This document shows, one piece after another, positions 36,690-49,215 of a stretch of 64,000 nucleotides of DNA; positions within the stretch are counted from its first letter, which is position 1; each line of letters begins with the position of its first letter. Position numbers and translations under genes: made by a program. Source of the DNA: Dryococelus australis (Eukaryota > Arthropoda > Insecta > Phasmatodea > Phasmatidae); contig CM057009.1 of the NCBI GenBank assembly GCA_029891345.1, positions 209,740,709 to 209,804,708 of the forward strand. The letters are read 5' to 3'. The notes below the pieces were generated by a model. That model ran no database searches, was not told the DNA's origin, and saw nothing but the letters and a program-made list of their open reading frames with translations.

Positions 36690-39600
36690 GTAACATAAGG
36701 ACAGATTAGGAATGAAACAGGGAAGTAAACTGCGAGAAGCTTCTTTTCTGGCAGCAAAAGTGCCTCCGTTCTCAAAACTTTTATGTGGAAAAATTTAATA
36801 ACGCTAGGTATTTATTGTCTTTCGTTTCCAGTAAAAAAATATATATGAAAAATGTGTTATTTTTAAGAAGGCAAAAAATTCTTAAGCTTTTGAATTGAGT
36901 ATAATGATTTTACTATAACTATTACTATAGCTCATATTACTTACTTTTACTTGTTTTAAAATATATTGTAATTTAAAGAAATTTAAAAAAAAGTTTAGTT
37001 TCCAGACAATGTAAATAGCATGCTAACTTCAGTAAGCATGTTTTAGTTGTAATTTGGAAATACGTGTCTCGTTGTAATAGTTTAACTTAAATTGATTTCT
37101 AACTAGTACATGTAATTTATATTCAACAGTGGTCCTCAACAAGCACGTTAAATATGGCCCCGTAAAGGATCTCAGTCTCTTATAGCTGGATTGTTAAACA
37201 ACTTGCTAGAACCTATAGTTCATATTTCGTATAAATTACTAAACGTTTCAACTCACATTTTACTGTTGATTTATCACTAAGGCTACGTTGTTTTATAATG
37301 TTTCATCTAAATTTTATATATCCTTTAAAAGTGTTTGTTAGATAGCGATGTAATTACTTTTCGTTTTGAATATATTTAAATTTACCAAAAAAAAAAAAAA
37401 TGTGTACTCTATACTCTAGCTCAGTATACCAAAAATTGTTGGTGTAACTCTTAATAATCATAAATTGAGAACTACTTACAAACAGTTTGTTGTATCACGG
37501 TAATAAAGAGTCGAAGGAAAGGTGTCCAGAAGCAAAGGGAGGGGGGTGTTCATAGGGATATATCACATCCAGAGATTCGGTATAAACTGAGGGTTTTTCG
37601 CCAAGACTGTCTGGCTATTTGAAAATGAATTAATGAAGAATTAATTTTTAAATAGTCTTGTGTTCAAGAGCTGCATTCTGAATAAATACATTAAAAGACT
37701 AAACAAGATTGTGTTCGATTTTATTTTCAGACTAGATGGAACTGAAATATACTGACAAGCTTCAGCAAGTATTTGTCATCAGTAAACAGGTAGAGAATAC
37801 GACCTAGATTATGATTATGTTCCAGAAGGGCGTAGCCATCCTTAAAACTGTAACTATAGCAGACGTGTATTGGTAGTAGTTCAGGCAGAATGAATAATAC
37901 CAGTATAGCTGTTGAGTTTCTGGATAATGCATTATTGATTAAGGAAGTTGAAACCATAAACATTTGGAGGCCGATTTCAACTCCCTTCCAAAGAGGAGGG
38001 GGGTTGGAACCCCGTTTGTTCATTTAAAAATATAACTCTTAGGGATTTTAGGGTTGTTACAGACGGATTAGCAATTTACCGAGCACCGTAAATAGAAGGT
38101 TCGCCTTGTGTTTGTTTGTACCCTACACACCAATATTTTCGAGAAATTAATGCATTGTTTCTAATATTGAAAACTGTTGTCTATGTGCCAGATGTGTTTC
38201 GGTATTTCAGAAAGGAAATAGATCCAAGTAATTGGGAAGGAACAGTTATGGCGTTGTTTGAGGTATGTTGATAATACAGAATGGTTGTGTTATTAGAGAA
38301 TACTGTCTCATATTTGTCCTAATATATGACCTCCGCGGGTTAGATCTTGCATGTACAATAGCTACAATTTTTCAAAATGTCGGTATCATTTTAGACTATC
38401 TGTATAGCAATGGATAATATGGCACAGCAAGCATAAATGGCCAATTATGTAGTTGAAAATCACATCACACAGCTCTGTATTTCGTTGTGCAAGCCATTCT
38501 CTAAATTTATCTTTGATTCAAGCTTGAGTGTAACAGAAATTCAAGACTGCATAGGGACAGTGACGGAAGTGGTGTCATTCTTTAGGTGCGTAGTCAGACG
38601 TGTGAAATTCGATGGGTTGAACATCAAAATTCATTGTTTTTGTTTAATAAACTCAGAAACTACTATAAAATCATTTAATAATCATTATTATTTAAACCAG
38701 AGTAAGTTTATACTAATTTTACTTAACGTATGTTGTAAAATATTTTGCCTGACATTCAATTTTTCCTAATTTTTGCAAGCTAAGAAGTACGACCTCTCTT
38801 CATATGTTAAGAATGCAATGCGCAATGAAGCCATCACCAAATTTAACGTTATTTTTTGCAGCAATTAAAAGGCCACAAGACAATTTTTAAATCACAATTT
38901 CGGGCAAATCTGGAAAAAAAGTCCAGGGGTCGAACTATGCTACAAACTAATTTGAATAATTCTGGAGGAAGTAAATTTCCATCTATTTCCTGGACTAAAT
39001 GATTACAAGTTCTTGCTTCATAAGAATGTATTGCGTTCATTATAATTGCTTCTTCCAAGGAAATGTATTGACCTTGCAGAAATGATATACACACACTGCT
39101 GGGACATTATATCTAAGACAAATCTGCATCTGTGGCTGTTAGTGAAGTATCGACGTGGCGAAAAAAAATAGCTAGAAGAAGCTGACCAAGTATTACAGAA
39201 AAGTGATACAATATTAATAAAACACTCAACATGTGCTATAAAATTCATTTTCCCCATGTACGCACATCGATGATCTAGAGCATCAAGTGAGAAGTATTTT
39301 TCCACACTATATAAATTTAAATCATATTTGCTCAACATTATGTCAGAAAACCACTTGGATGGGTTGGTATTGCTCATAATACGTTGAGATGTAAAAGTTT
39401 AACCTGCATAAATTTTGGACATGTTCGGAAGAACCAATCGATATGAAAAAAGAACTTAACAACCACGATGCAAATACACGCATTTCTGGAGCCCAGCACG
39501 GCGAAAAGAAGTGACTCCATCCCACTCTTAAGACATGACTATGAATGTTATGTAGGGTAGAATGTGCATGCTAACTGCGTCCCATCACTGAAATTTTTTT

Positions 39601-40040
39601 CCGCCTATAGAACTGTAAAAACAGAATTGCTTCAAATAAAGCTATCATGCTCAAATAAATGAAACCTTTTTATTGAAACATGAATTTGTGTTTTGATATA
39701 TGAAAACCACGTGGACCGGTTTGTAGGATATTTTACTGTCTACTAATATGTGTTTAAAATATCTGTAGACTTTTTATCGCTAGGGTTTAATACGCGTAAA
39801 ATTAATTTAATTCATTAATAATATTATTTGTTTGAATTTATATGTCCATCATAAAACAATTCTTGCACAGTAACTTTATACACCGTGATGTCAACAAACT
39901 CCTAAGTAAAGGAAGTTAAAAACTCATAGTATATAATTTTTATTGGCAGTAGCGTTGTACAGCATTTCTGGTAGTATCAAATTTTTTAATTACAAATATT
40001 TTCCTAGAAAATTACTATTTAGACATTCACCTACGTGTTT
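36690..40040. other. Non-coding; nothing recognised
   Basis: AT-rich with an A-run at about 37387-37400 and a G-rich patch at 37535-37548. The minus-strand open frames between 38849 and 39525 (60-119 codons) adjoin one another but show no domain I recognise. Confidence 0.4.
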
Positions 40041-40044
40041 TTGA

Positions 40045-42895
40045 CTTTCCGAAGGAAAGAAAGGCTTATTAGATCACTTTCCTGTTTGTGTGTATGTGTG
40101 TGGGTCGGCATGTGTGCCTGCACGTGTGCTAGTCCTCCTCGTTAAATTTCACCAAAACTTGGAACTCATATAATTCTAAGTAAGGAAATCTGACCTTTAT
40201 GATTTTCGACCACATCGGGCATTTACTTTCAGAACTGCGACCACTTTAACATTTGGGGTGATATGTAATATCTCGGGAACCATATTATCAATTCACACCA
40301 AATTTTGAATGGTAACGGAGCATCGTACACTTAATACATTTTGAGATAGATGTTTGGGTTTGTCCGCCATTTTGGAAAATAGCATCAAATAAATAAATGT
40401 TTTATATTAGCTATGTCTCGAAAATTATTGAACCAATTCTCACCCAATTTGGCAGGTAAGTAATACAATAATAGGCCAATAAAACGTAAGGAATTTAACT
40501 CTATTAAGTACTTATCGAAATGGCAGCTATACCAATATTTGAAGTTAATTTGGTATATCTACCAGAGCATTTGACCGATTTTGACCAAATTGTGTATACT
40601 ATTACAAGCAATGTATACCAACACATAACTACTTTTGTAAGTAATTTTGGAAGATAACAGCTTACGAATAAATATAGTTATTATGTTGTATCTCGGTAAA
40701 AAAAAAAAAAAAAAAGCGATTCCTAACTAACTTGGCAAACAAGAAGTATTGATGCAAATGATGTTAAGTGATATTTTTTAATCGTGTCAGGCACTTATTT
40801 TAGAAATGGAGGCCATTTAATTAATTTTAGCTTGGAAAGCTATATCTTCAAAACCATGTCATAAATTACAGTCTTGCTTTGTATGTTTGCAGTATATATT
40901 ACATTTGTCAATTCTCTCTAATTGGATTTTTTCCCGGTAATTTTGTTAGTTAGCACCATGCGAATAAATTTATTTTTATTTAATACCTCGGGAAATAATT
41001 TCCCAATTCCTATAAAATTTGTAAAATAAGTAGTACTTCAGCAGAGTATATAAAAGTGCAGGTTTAAAGTGCGTCAGATATGTATTTTCAAAATGGCGGA
41101 TATTTTGCTATTTTTGATTTAAATGGAATATCGTTAAAACCATGTAATGATTTCCAACTATTCGTTATGTGCTGGCAGGTAGATATAAGAACTACCAACT
41201 GTGTCTACATGGAGAATATTTTGTCCGTCATTTTGTAAGATAGCCTATTGCGAATAAACAAAGAATTTATGTCATATCTCAAGATACAATTGACTCATTT
41301 CTATCAAATTTGGCTAACAAATAGTACTGAGGCAGGTAATGTTAAGTGGGATGTTTTAATCATGTCAGACACTTATTTTTGAAATGGCGGCCATATAGCC
41401 AATTTTAGCATAGCATACTATATCGTTGAAACCATGTAATAAATTCCAACTTTACTTTGTAGGTTGGCAGTAGATATTACAACTATCAACTGTCTCTACA
41501 TGGAGCACCTTTTTTCCTTCATTTTGTAAGATAGCACCATGCGAATAAAGAAAAAAAATGTCATTATAGCTGAGGAATCGATTGAAAAATTCCTACCAAA
41601 TTTGGCAAACAAATAGTACTGTAGCAGGTAGTGTAAACTGGTCTGTTTTAAGCAGGCCAGGAGTTATTTTCAAAATGGTAGGTATATAAATATTTTAGCC
41701 CAGTATATTTTACTAACGAAACAAATTCCACTTGAATGTGTATGATGGCAGTTCCTATTACAAGCATCAATTTTATCTATGCAGAGATTCATTTCTCTGT
41801 CATTTTGTAAGACAGACTCTACAATAAAAAATAAAGTTTTTACCTCAATTCGCATGAAAAACTCAACCCATTATTACCAATATTGGCGATTATATTGTAC
41901 TGTGGTAGGCCATAGTAATATACGTATTTTACGTATGACACTTATTTTTAGAATGGCGGCTATAAAATCACTTTAGTATCGTGTTTAAAATCCACGAAAC
42001 TATATAATATATTTTAACTTAACTTTGCAAATTGGTAGTATAGAATAATCGAATTTGCTACTTCCTTACTTTGAATCTCTTATTCACGAAGGTCGCCAAA
42101 TGAAAATCATTGAGGTTCTATGCCATATCTCGAAGACCAATCAACCGATTCCCACCTAATGTTACACTGGATTATTTCAAATAATTTGTATCAAAACTGT
42201 AAACACCACAAATGCTACAGAAGGCCATGTAAACTTTCATGACTTAAATGGGTCATACTACGATGTTCAAACTGTCAGCTTCATAAATAATATTGGTAGG
42301 TTTGCCACATATATTAAACAATTCAACCAAATTTAACCGAAATTTGTAAGTAGGCCGTATATGTTATAATAATTTTGTATATAAATCCTTGTTTTTTTTT
42401 TTTTTGCAAATTTTTTAGGATAACATTAAATAAAGTTTTTTATGTAATATCTGAAGGGCCAAACAACCTATTTCCAACGATTTCTTCGCACAAGTAGTGC
42501 TACGGTAGGGAATGTAAACTTACAAGTTTTAAGTGGCTCAGTCACTTATTTTCAAAATGACGGACCTGTTAATATTTCAGGTTAGTAAAACATGTAATTC
42601 TAAACATTATACTGATTAAATCCGGGTTGATGCTTGGAATGCGACCTTCGTAATGCTGCGTATTGCAAGCTAGCTTATAGAACGAGGTTTTCTGTTTCAA
42701 GTCCCGGGTAAGGCACGTGTGTATTTGTAACTGTCTCCTTACTGTTGAATAAGTTTCTGCTTTCTTTTCTAATAATATTGCTTTTAAAAGGAAGTCAAGT
42801 CCTACCTACCAACTCAAATTTAAGAACATATTAAAAAAATTATTTGCGCCCATGTTGAGGAAAGTGGGCTCAATACTACGGCCACCATGTTTTTC
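40045..42895 (+). repeat. ~290-bp-unit repeat element, copy C (forward)
   Basis: The head GACTTTCCGAAGGAAAGAAA (with the palindrome CTTTCCGAAGGAAAG) is followed by a GTGTGTATGTGTGTG stretch. The array then has equivalent phrases such as TATCTCGG/TATCTCAAG plus ACCAAATTTGGC at about 40690, 40985, 41273, 41565, 41840, 42125 and 42450, that is steps of about 275-325 bp. A related half-unit lies midway each time (40840, 41130, 41420, 41710, 41990, 42310). The tail has ATACTGATTAAATCCGGGTT, a GTGTATTTGTAACTGTCTCC phrase and GAGGAAAGTGGGCTCA. It is non-coding. Confidence 0.85.
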
Positions 42896-43394
42896 GCGAA
42901 AAGGTTTCAGGACTACTTATACTCCAAAACACTATAGCTCAGATCCGCTTTCACGATTGGATGATTATAAATGCTACGCAATGTAGGTGCCACGATTGCA
43001 AATCAAAATCACTCAGTGTCGAAGTAACCTCATCCTGATTGGCCCAGTCAGGTAAGGAACTGTCTCCACGTGGCCAATAACCAAAGGAAAACTGCACTTA
43101 AGCCATAGGTAATTTGAGTCTAGCCTTCGCTTAAATCTTTTCGGGAAAAACGAGTGGCCCTACTCATTAGTTATATCAGTAACATCTTGATTTAGTACTG
43201 GCCCTTTGGTATATGTGTGGTACTGCAATACAACTAACGTAACCATAGAGTTTAGTTGAAAACACACAACTACTTCCCACATACGCCTGTAGGTCAATAG
43301 TGAGCGGAAGCTAGTCCAGCAAAGCCATTGTCATTTTGGCCATCGTTCCATAATCTCCACCTTTTAATATTATTTCAACTCAATTAATACATAT
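42896..43394. other. Spacer between repeat copies C and D, with a second tail-like remnant
   Basis: At 43155-43190 TGGCCCTACTCATTAGTTAT, followed by a short hairpin-like GTTATATCAGTAAC and ATCTTG, resembles the last bases of copies A and D. This suggests part of another, mostly lost copy. No gene. Confidence 0.45.
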
Positions 43395-43833
43395 TTACCT
43401 ACTTTCCGAACGAAAGAAAGGCTTATGAGACCCCATTCATGGTTATGAGTTTGTGCGTGAGTGTGACCACCTTTCATTTTTTGAACGCATGAACCAAATT
43501 TCCCAAACTCGGTAAACATATAGTACTATGTAAGGACACCTGACTTTTATAGTTTTTTTACCACGCCATGCACTTACTTTCAAAATGGTGGTCATTAAAA
43601 TGTAGGGTCATAGGGCTTATGGCATATCTCGGAAACCATTCATCTTACTTAAACAAAATTTTGTATGCTGGCAGCGAAAGATATAAGCATTGAATGTATA
43701 GGTAAATATTTTTGTTTGTCTGCCATTTGGGAAGATAGCATTGCATGAAATAATAAAATTTTTACATTTTATCTCGAAAACTACTCAAAAAATACTCGTC
43801 GAATTGGGTACATAAGTAATACTTTGATGGGCC

Positions 43834-43838
<5 letters not shown>

Positions 43839-43888
<50 letters not shown>
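43839..43888. repeat. (TA)25 microsatellite
   Basis: An uninterrupted TA dinucleotide run of about 50 bp inside repeat copy D; not present in the other copies. Confidence 0.95.
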
Positions 43889-43890
<2 letters not shown>

Positions 43891-44306
43891 TAACTGAACT
43901 TCATCAGGCTCTTATTTTCAAAACTGCAGCCATAAAAATATTTTAGGTTTATTTGTTATAACTACCATGCCGTTTGAACATTTTCAACCAATTTTTGTAC
44001 GCTGATAGTATCTATTGCAAACATCATATAAGCCAAAATAACATCACTTTTGTTAGATTTTTGTAAGATAGCGCTACATGAATTAATAAGTTTTTTGTTT
44101 AATATCTCAGGAAACAATTGACAGATTTTGGCTAAATCAGGCAAACAAGATGTAGGTACTGCGGCAGTTGATATGTACAAGTATGTTTAAAGTATGTCAC
44201 ACTTATTTTAAAAAATGGCAGCTATGTAGATATTTTAGCATAGTGTGCTATATTTTCGAAATCCTTTAATCAATTCCAACTTCGCTTTGTACGCTGGGTT
44301 TATATA

Positions 44307-45031
44307 TAGGATGTTGCAATATTGCATGTTTATACTTCGGTGGAACATTCCTCGCATCTAGAAAATGAAAAAATGTTTTATGAATATAGGTCCGCAAACG
44401 CTTCGTTTCGTCACTACATCCGGTAATACATATCGTACAGCGTATGGCCCGAAAGCTGGATCATGTTACTATGGAATTACAACGCAACGTTCAATTGCAT
44501 GATACACAACACCTCACACTACGACACTGCAGCTACAACAGTAGGAACTGCACAGGAAGTAGTTACACACGTGTGAAGGCTTACCGTCGGCACTAAAGGA
44601 AATGTTCAAAATGCCCTCAATCAGCACGAACACATGCATCAACCCGCCGTTGTATGGACACCCAGATGTGTTGATGAATCCCTGGAAACTTCCTGCTTGT
44701 TTCGCAACCCGCCACAATGCGGTTACGGAGGGCGCCCACATCGTCCACTGAGGTTGCACACACAAGTGTCTTCAAATGTCCCCACAAATACAAGTTTCGT
44801 GGATTCAAATCAGGGCTCCTCGGGGGCTGGTATGGGGCTGCCAATTACAGCTGTGATGGCATTCCACAGCTCCATGATCCAGCCTGCAGGCCATATGCTG
44901 TACGTTATGTATTACAGGATGTAGCGACGAAACGAAGCGTTTGAGCACATGTGTTCACACAACAATTTTTCATCCTCCAGTTGTGAGGAATGTTCCCCCG
45001 AAGTATTGACATTCAATATTGCAGTATCCTG
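44307..45031. mobile_element. Nested TIR transposon (~725 bp) with ~120-bp terminal inverted repeats
   Basis: The left end AGGATGTTGCAATATTGCAT continues through TATACTTCGGTGGAACATTC to AAACGCTTCGTTTCGTCACT. The reverse complement of the right end reads CAGGATACTGCAATATTGAA, AATACTTCGGGGGAACATTC and AAACGCTTCGTTTCGTCGCT. The arms align over roughly 120 bp with high identity. Flanks carry TA on both sides, as for Tc1/mariner insertions. It sits in the middle of a repeat half-unit whose sequence resumes at 45034, so the insertion is younger than the array. It is an internally deleted, non-autonomous copy. Confidence 0.85.
44617..44844 (-). pseudogene. C-terminal fragment of an insect mariner/Tc-type transposase
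   Basis: PPRSPDLNPRNLYLWGHLKT at the start, then SVDDVGALRNRIVAGCETSR and IQRRVDACVRAD at the end, are typical of the last third of DDE transposases in the IS630-Tc1-mariner group. The PDLNP motif normally precedes the third catalytic acidic residue, here in the NLYLWGHLK segment. The N-terminal DNA-binding domain and first two catalytic residues are missing. It lies inside the 725-bp TIR element, which therefore derives from the autonomous parent by internal deletion. Confidence 0.8.
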
Positions 45032-46925
45032 TATAATACCATAAAATGTGTCTACAAGGAGCCTCTTTTGTCCTCTTTTAAGACAGTGCCATACTAAAAT
45101 AAAAAAATGTTATGTCATATCACGGGAAACAATTTACCGATTCCTATACCAAATATGGCAAACAAGTATTACTGTAGTAGGTAAGTTTACTGATATATTT
45201 AAGGTATTTTATACATTTATATCAAAATGGCGATTATATAGCTATTTTAGTTTTGTAAGTTATGTCATGTAAACCATGTGATTAATTCCAATGAAACTTT
45301 GTATGCTGGTTGTATATATTACAATTATGAAATTTGTCCACATAAAACTATTTTATCCGCAATTTTTTATAATTTTATCACATTACAAATTAAAATTGCG
45401 TGATATCTCCGATTATAAAGCACCGATTTCTACCAAATTTGACAAACAAGTAGCACTATGGCAGACCACGTAAGCTGATAAATTTGAGAGCGTTAGTCAC
45501 GCATATTTTCAAAATGGTGGCAACATAAAAATTTCAGCTCTGATTTTTTGTCGACGAATCCAGAAAACGAATTTCAACATAACTCTGTGTGCTGACAATA
45601 TCAATTATATCCATCAAAATGTTCTATGTGATGCCTCATTTATCCGCCATTTTGTATGACAGCCCCACATGTATTAATACAATTTTTATGTCGTGTATCG
45701 GGAAACAATCAAAGAATTTTTTAATTTTTATTTTTAGCGAAGAAGTTGTACTGTGGCATGCCATATTAATTTTAATGTTTTAATTATTTAAGTCTTTTTT
45801 TTTTCTGAACGACGCCTATACAAACAATTTAGCTTAGTGTGATATATCTACGAAACAATGTAACAGATTTAATTTTAACTTTTTATATTGTATCTATGAC
45901 AATCATAGAATTTGCCATATCTCAAAGACCAATCAACAGATTCATACCAAAATTTCAGGCAAGTATTACAACACAAGGGTTTGTAATCGAACATGTGTTA
46001 CGCGCGGCAGGAATGTTTAAATGGGGTTTATATTAATAATTTAGATCAATTAGTTATATCTACGAAATGTCTCAACAGAATTCAACCAAATTTTGTACAC
46101 AAGCAGTATTGACTAGAAGCATAATTTCTGCATACAGGGATCCTCTTTTGCCGGATTTTTTTGCAATATATTATCAGAGGAGTTAATTGAATATTTTGCC
46201 ATATTTTCAGAATAATTCAGATAATTTCAGCAGAATAGTGCACACTTACAGGAGATAATGTAATATTACATAATTTAAGTATAGTCAGACAATAGTTTTT
46301 TCAAAATGGCGACCATATGAATATTTATATTTTTGTCATATCTATATACCAATTTACAATTTTAATCAAATTTTTCTTGCTGACAGCATGTATTAGAAAC
46401 ATCGTTTACATAGTCTCTTTTATAGTAATTTTGTAAGATAGCCCCATTTTAAAAATAAGGTTTTTATGTCATATCTCGGAGACCAATCAACCGATTTCGA
46501 CCAAATTTTTCACACAAGTAGAGTTATGGTAGGCCATAAAAATTTACATATTTTAAGTTGCTCATACTCTTATTTCGAACTGATTTCCGTGTAATTATTT
46601 CAGGATAGTGAACCCTAGCATTCAAAAGATTAGACTGATTACATACGAAGTTGATGCTCCGAATCCTACCTGCGTGATGCAGCAGTTGATTGCAAATTAG
46701 CTAAATTTTATGAGTATTTATGAATTTGAATGCCGGGTAATTCATTCGTGTATTTTAATTGTCTGGGTACTGTTTCACATTTTTCTGGTTTTATCTCTAA
46801 TGATATTGGTATCAGTGAGTGGTCAACACCTTCCTGCCGTCTAAACTTTTAAGTAGCCCACTTCACATTTTCACACACGTAGAGGAAAGTAGGCTCATTG
46901 GTTATAAGAGGCTTCTTGTTTTATT

Positions 46926-47435
46926 ATTTATTTTATAATTTGTTACTCAAAAAGTTTTTAAATATTTCCAAATCCTCTTGCCAAGAACGTTCATTTGATG
47001 CCTACAATAATGACATTGTGACAAAGAATGTACGGCAATGAAATTAGTCATTGTATATAGACGTAATTTATTGTTACATATAATTTTCGAAACACTTTTG
47101 CCAAGAGATTTCATTTGGAAGCCATATTACTGCGGTTCGTATAAAATGAAATGCGAAATTATGATGGTAACCATCCGTCGTATTGATCGTTTCGTATGTT
47201 GTCACCTATCCTACGTCACGCACTATGCGAAGACGAATCCAACGATAACTGATATTTGAAACGCGGTTCAGTTATTAAGGTTCTTGAGTGAAATTAATGA
47301 ACAGCAATGCACACAGACACGGATATATCATTAGGCCTACCCTCATCTTGGCTTTGACATAGTCGGGTAAAACCTGAATTCTTCTTATACATTTTGTAAG
47401 GTGGAAGGTAATTTGTAAGCATATAATACATCAGG
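46926..47435. other. Spacer (loop) between tail-to-tail repeat copies D and E
   Basis: Contains two similar segments about 120 bp apart: CCTCTTGCCAAGAACGTTCA and CTTTTGCCAAGAGATTTCAT. No gene recognised. Confidence 0.45.
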
Positions 47436-49215
47436 AAGATACCAATTTAACTAATGAGACTACTTTCCTCAACACTAGTGTAATTAATCTTCAATAATTT
47501 CTTAAAAACTGAGTTGTTAGGTGGGACTTGACTTCTCTTTTAAAGCAATATCATTATAAATGAAACCAGAAACTTATGTAACATTAGTGAGACAATTATA
47601 AATACACACCTGCCTTAAATGGCAGTTGAACACAGGAAACCTCGTATAATAGGTTAGTGTGCTTTACGGTCATATTCGAAGCATCGACTTCGGATTTGAC
47701 CAGTCTAATGTTTCGAATGATAGGGTTTACTAACACCTAAAATATTTACAGAGCTTTCATTTTGAAAATAAAATGTGCCACTTAATATTTACAATTTAAC
47801 TTGACTTACTGTAGCGCTATTCTTGTGAAGAATTCGTCGGAGATCGGTTTATTTGCCCCATAGATTTTGCATAAAAACTTTATATTTATATTGCGTGCTA
47901 TCTTACAAAACTGCCAAAAAAAAGAGTTTATGTAAACGATACTTTTAATATACACTGTTAACATACAAATGTTGGATGAATTTGGTTAAATGGTTTAATA
48001 TGTGCGCAAACTTACCTTAATTATTTATAAAGCCGCCAGTTTGAACATCGTTTTCTGAACCACTCAAATCATGAAAGTTAATGAGGTATTCCGTAGCATT
48101 TATAATGTGCACAGTTTGGTGAAAATTAGGTTAACTGTCTCAGAAATATGGTCAAATGTGCGCACACAAAACTAAAATGGTTTTATAGCCGGAATTCAGA
48201 AAAAAATCATAATTAAAAATATATATATTAGTATTACCTACCAGAAGACACAGTTGTTTTACCAAATTTGGTAAGAATGGGTTGAATGTTTCCTGAGATA
48301 TGAGATCAAAAAAATTATTTTTTAATGGAGGGGCCGTTTTACAAACTAGTGTTTCTGTATAGACATTTTAGCTGGTTGTAATATTTAATGCCAGTAAACA
48401 AAGTTCAGTTAGAATTTGTTTCGTAGATATTATATATATATATATACTGAACTAAAATATTTATAGGCCTATAGCCACCATTCTGAATATAAGTGACTGA
48501 CCTACTTAAAACAAATCAGTTTACACCACCTGCTGCAGTATTGTTTGCCAAATTTGGTTGGAATCTGTATTCTTTCTCATGATATGACATAAAAATTAAT
48601 TTATTTGCATGGCAGTCCCTTACAAAATGGAGGACAAAATATTCCATGTATAGATATTTCATAAATATAATATCTATTGCCAGCATACAATGTTAAGTTG
48701 GAACTGATCACATGATTTCGACGATATAGCTTTCTAAGCTAAAATGGCTAAATGGCCGCAATTTTTAGAACAAGTGGCTGACGTACTTGAAACATACAAC
48801 CTAATATAATCTGCATCTGTACTACTTGTTTGCCAAATTTGGCAGAAATCGTTGATTGGTTACCAAGATATTACATAAAAACGTTTTCTATTCGTATGTC
48901 ATTAACTTACAAAATGACCGACAAAAGTGGTTATGTGTTGGTATATATGATGCTAGTAATATGTACTTTCAGTAAACACAATTTATTCAAAATTGGTTAA
49001 ATGGTATAGTTGATATAAAAGAACCTAAATTAATTGCGTGTCCGCCATTTTTAAATTAAGAACTGATATAGTTCAATCACTTACTTTTACTTCGTGCCAA
49101 TTTGGAAGATGATTGGTTTAGTAGTTTTCGTGATATAATGTAAAATATAAATTTTTTATTTGGCCCTGACTTTCAATATGGCAGACAGAAATCAATATAC
49201 ATCAGTAGTAAGATT
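47436..49215 (-). repeat. ~290-bp-unit repeat element, copy E (reverse, head missing)
   Basis: The reversed tail begins ACTAATGAGACTACTTTCCTC at about 47452 with AATTATAAATACACACCTGC and GCATCGACTTCGGATTTGAC following. The reversed units include TTTCCTGAGATATGAGATC near 48290, CCAAATTTGG phrases at 48270 and 48835, and TTTTCGTGATATAATG near 49125. The head motif is absent before the sequence changes at about 49215. Confidence 0.8.

Larger units (their letters stand above)
43395..46925 (+). repeat. ~290-bp-unit repeat element, copy D (forward, interrupted)
   Basis: The longest copy. Head TACCTACTTTCCGAACGAAAG at 43398, then the array with a (TA)n expansion at 43839-43888 and a nested TIR element at 44307-45031. 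The units resume seamlessly after it. Tail at about 46610-46925: TTAGACTGATTACATACGAAG, GTGTATTTTAATTGTCTGGG, GTAGAGGAAAGTAGGCTCAT. The head CCTACTTTCC and the tail GGAAAGTAGG are reverse complements, a possible short terminal inverted repeat. Confidence 0.85.

Noticed and set aside
38849-39525. Overlapping minus-strand frames of 60-119 codons
   Set aside because: Could be a decayed transposase, but I could not match any catalytic motif.
45048-46036. Several 60-75-codon frames in the repeat array
   Set aside because: They follow the repeat period and have no coding features.
40045-46925. CRISPR-like array
   Set aside because: Units are ~290 bp, diverged throughout, with no constant short repeat and unique spacer; the genome is eukaryotic.
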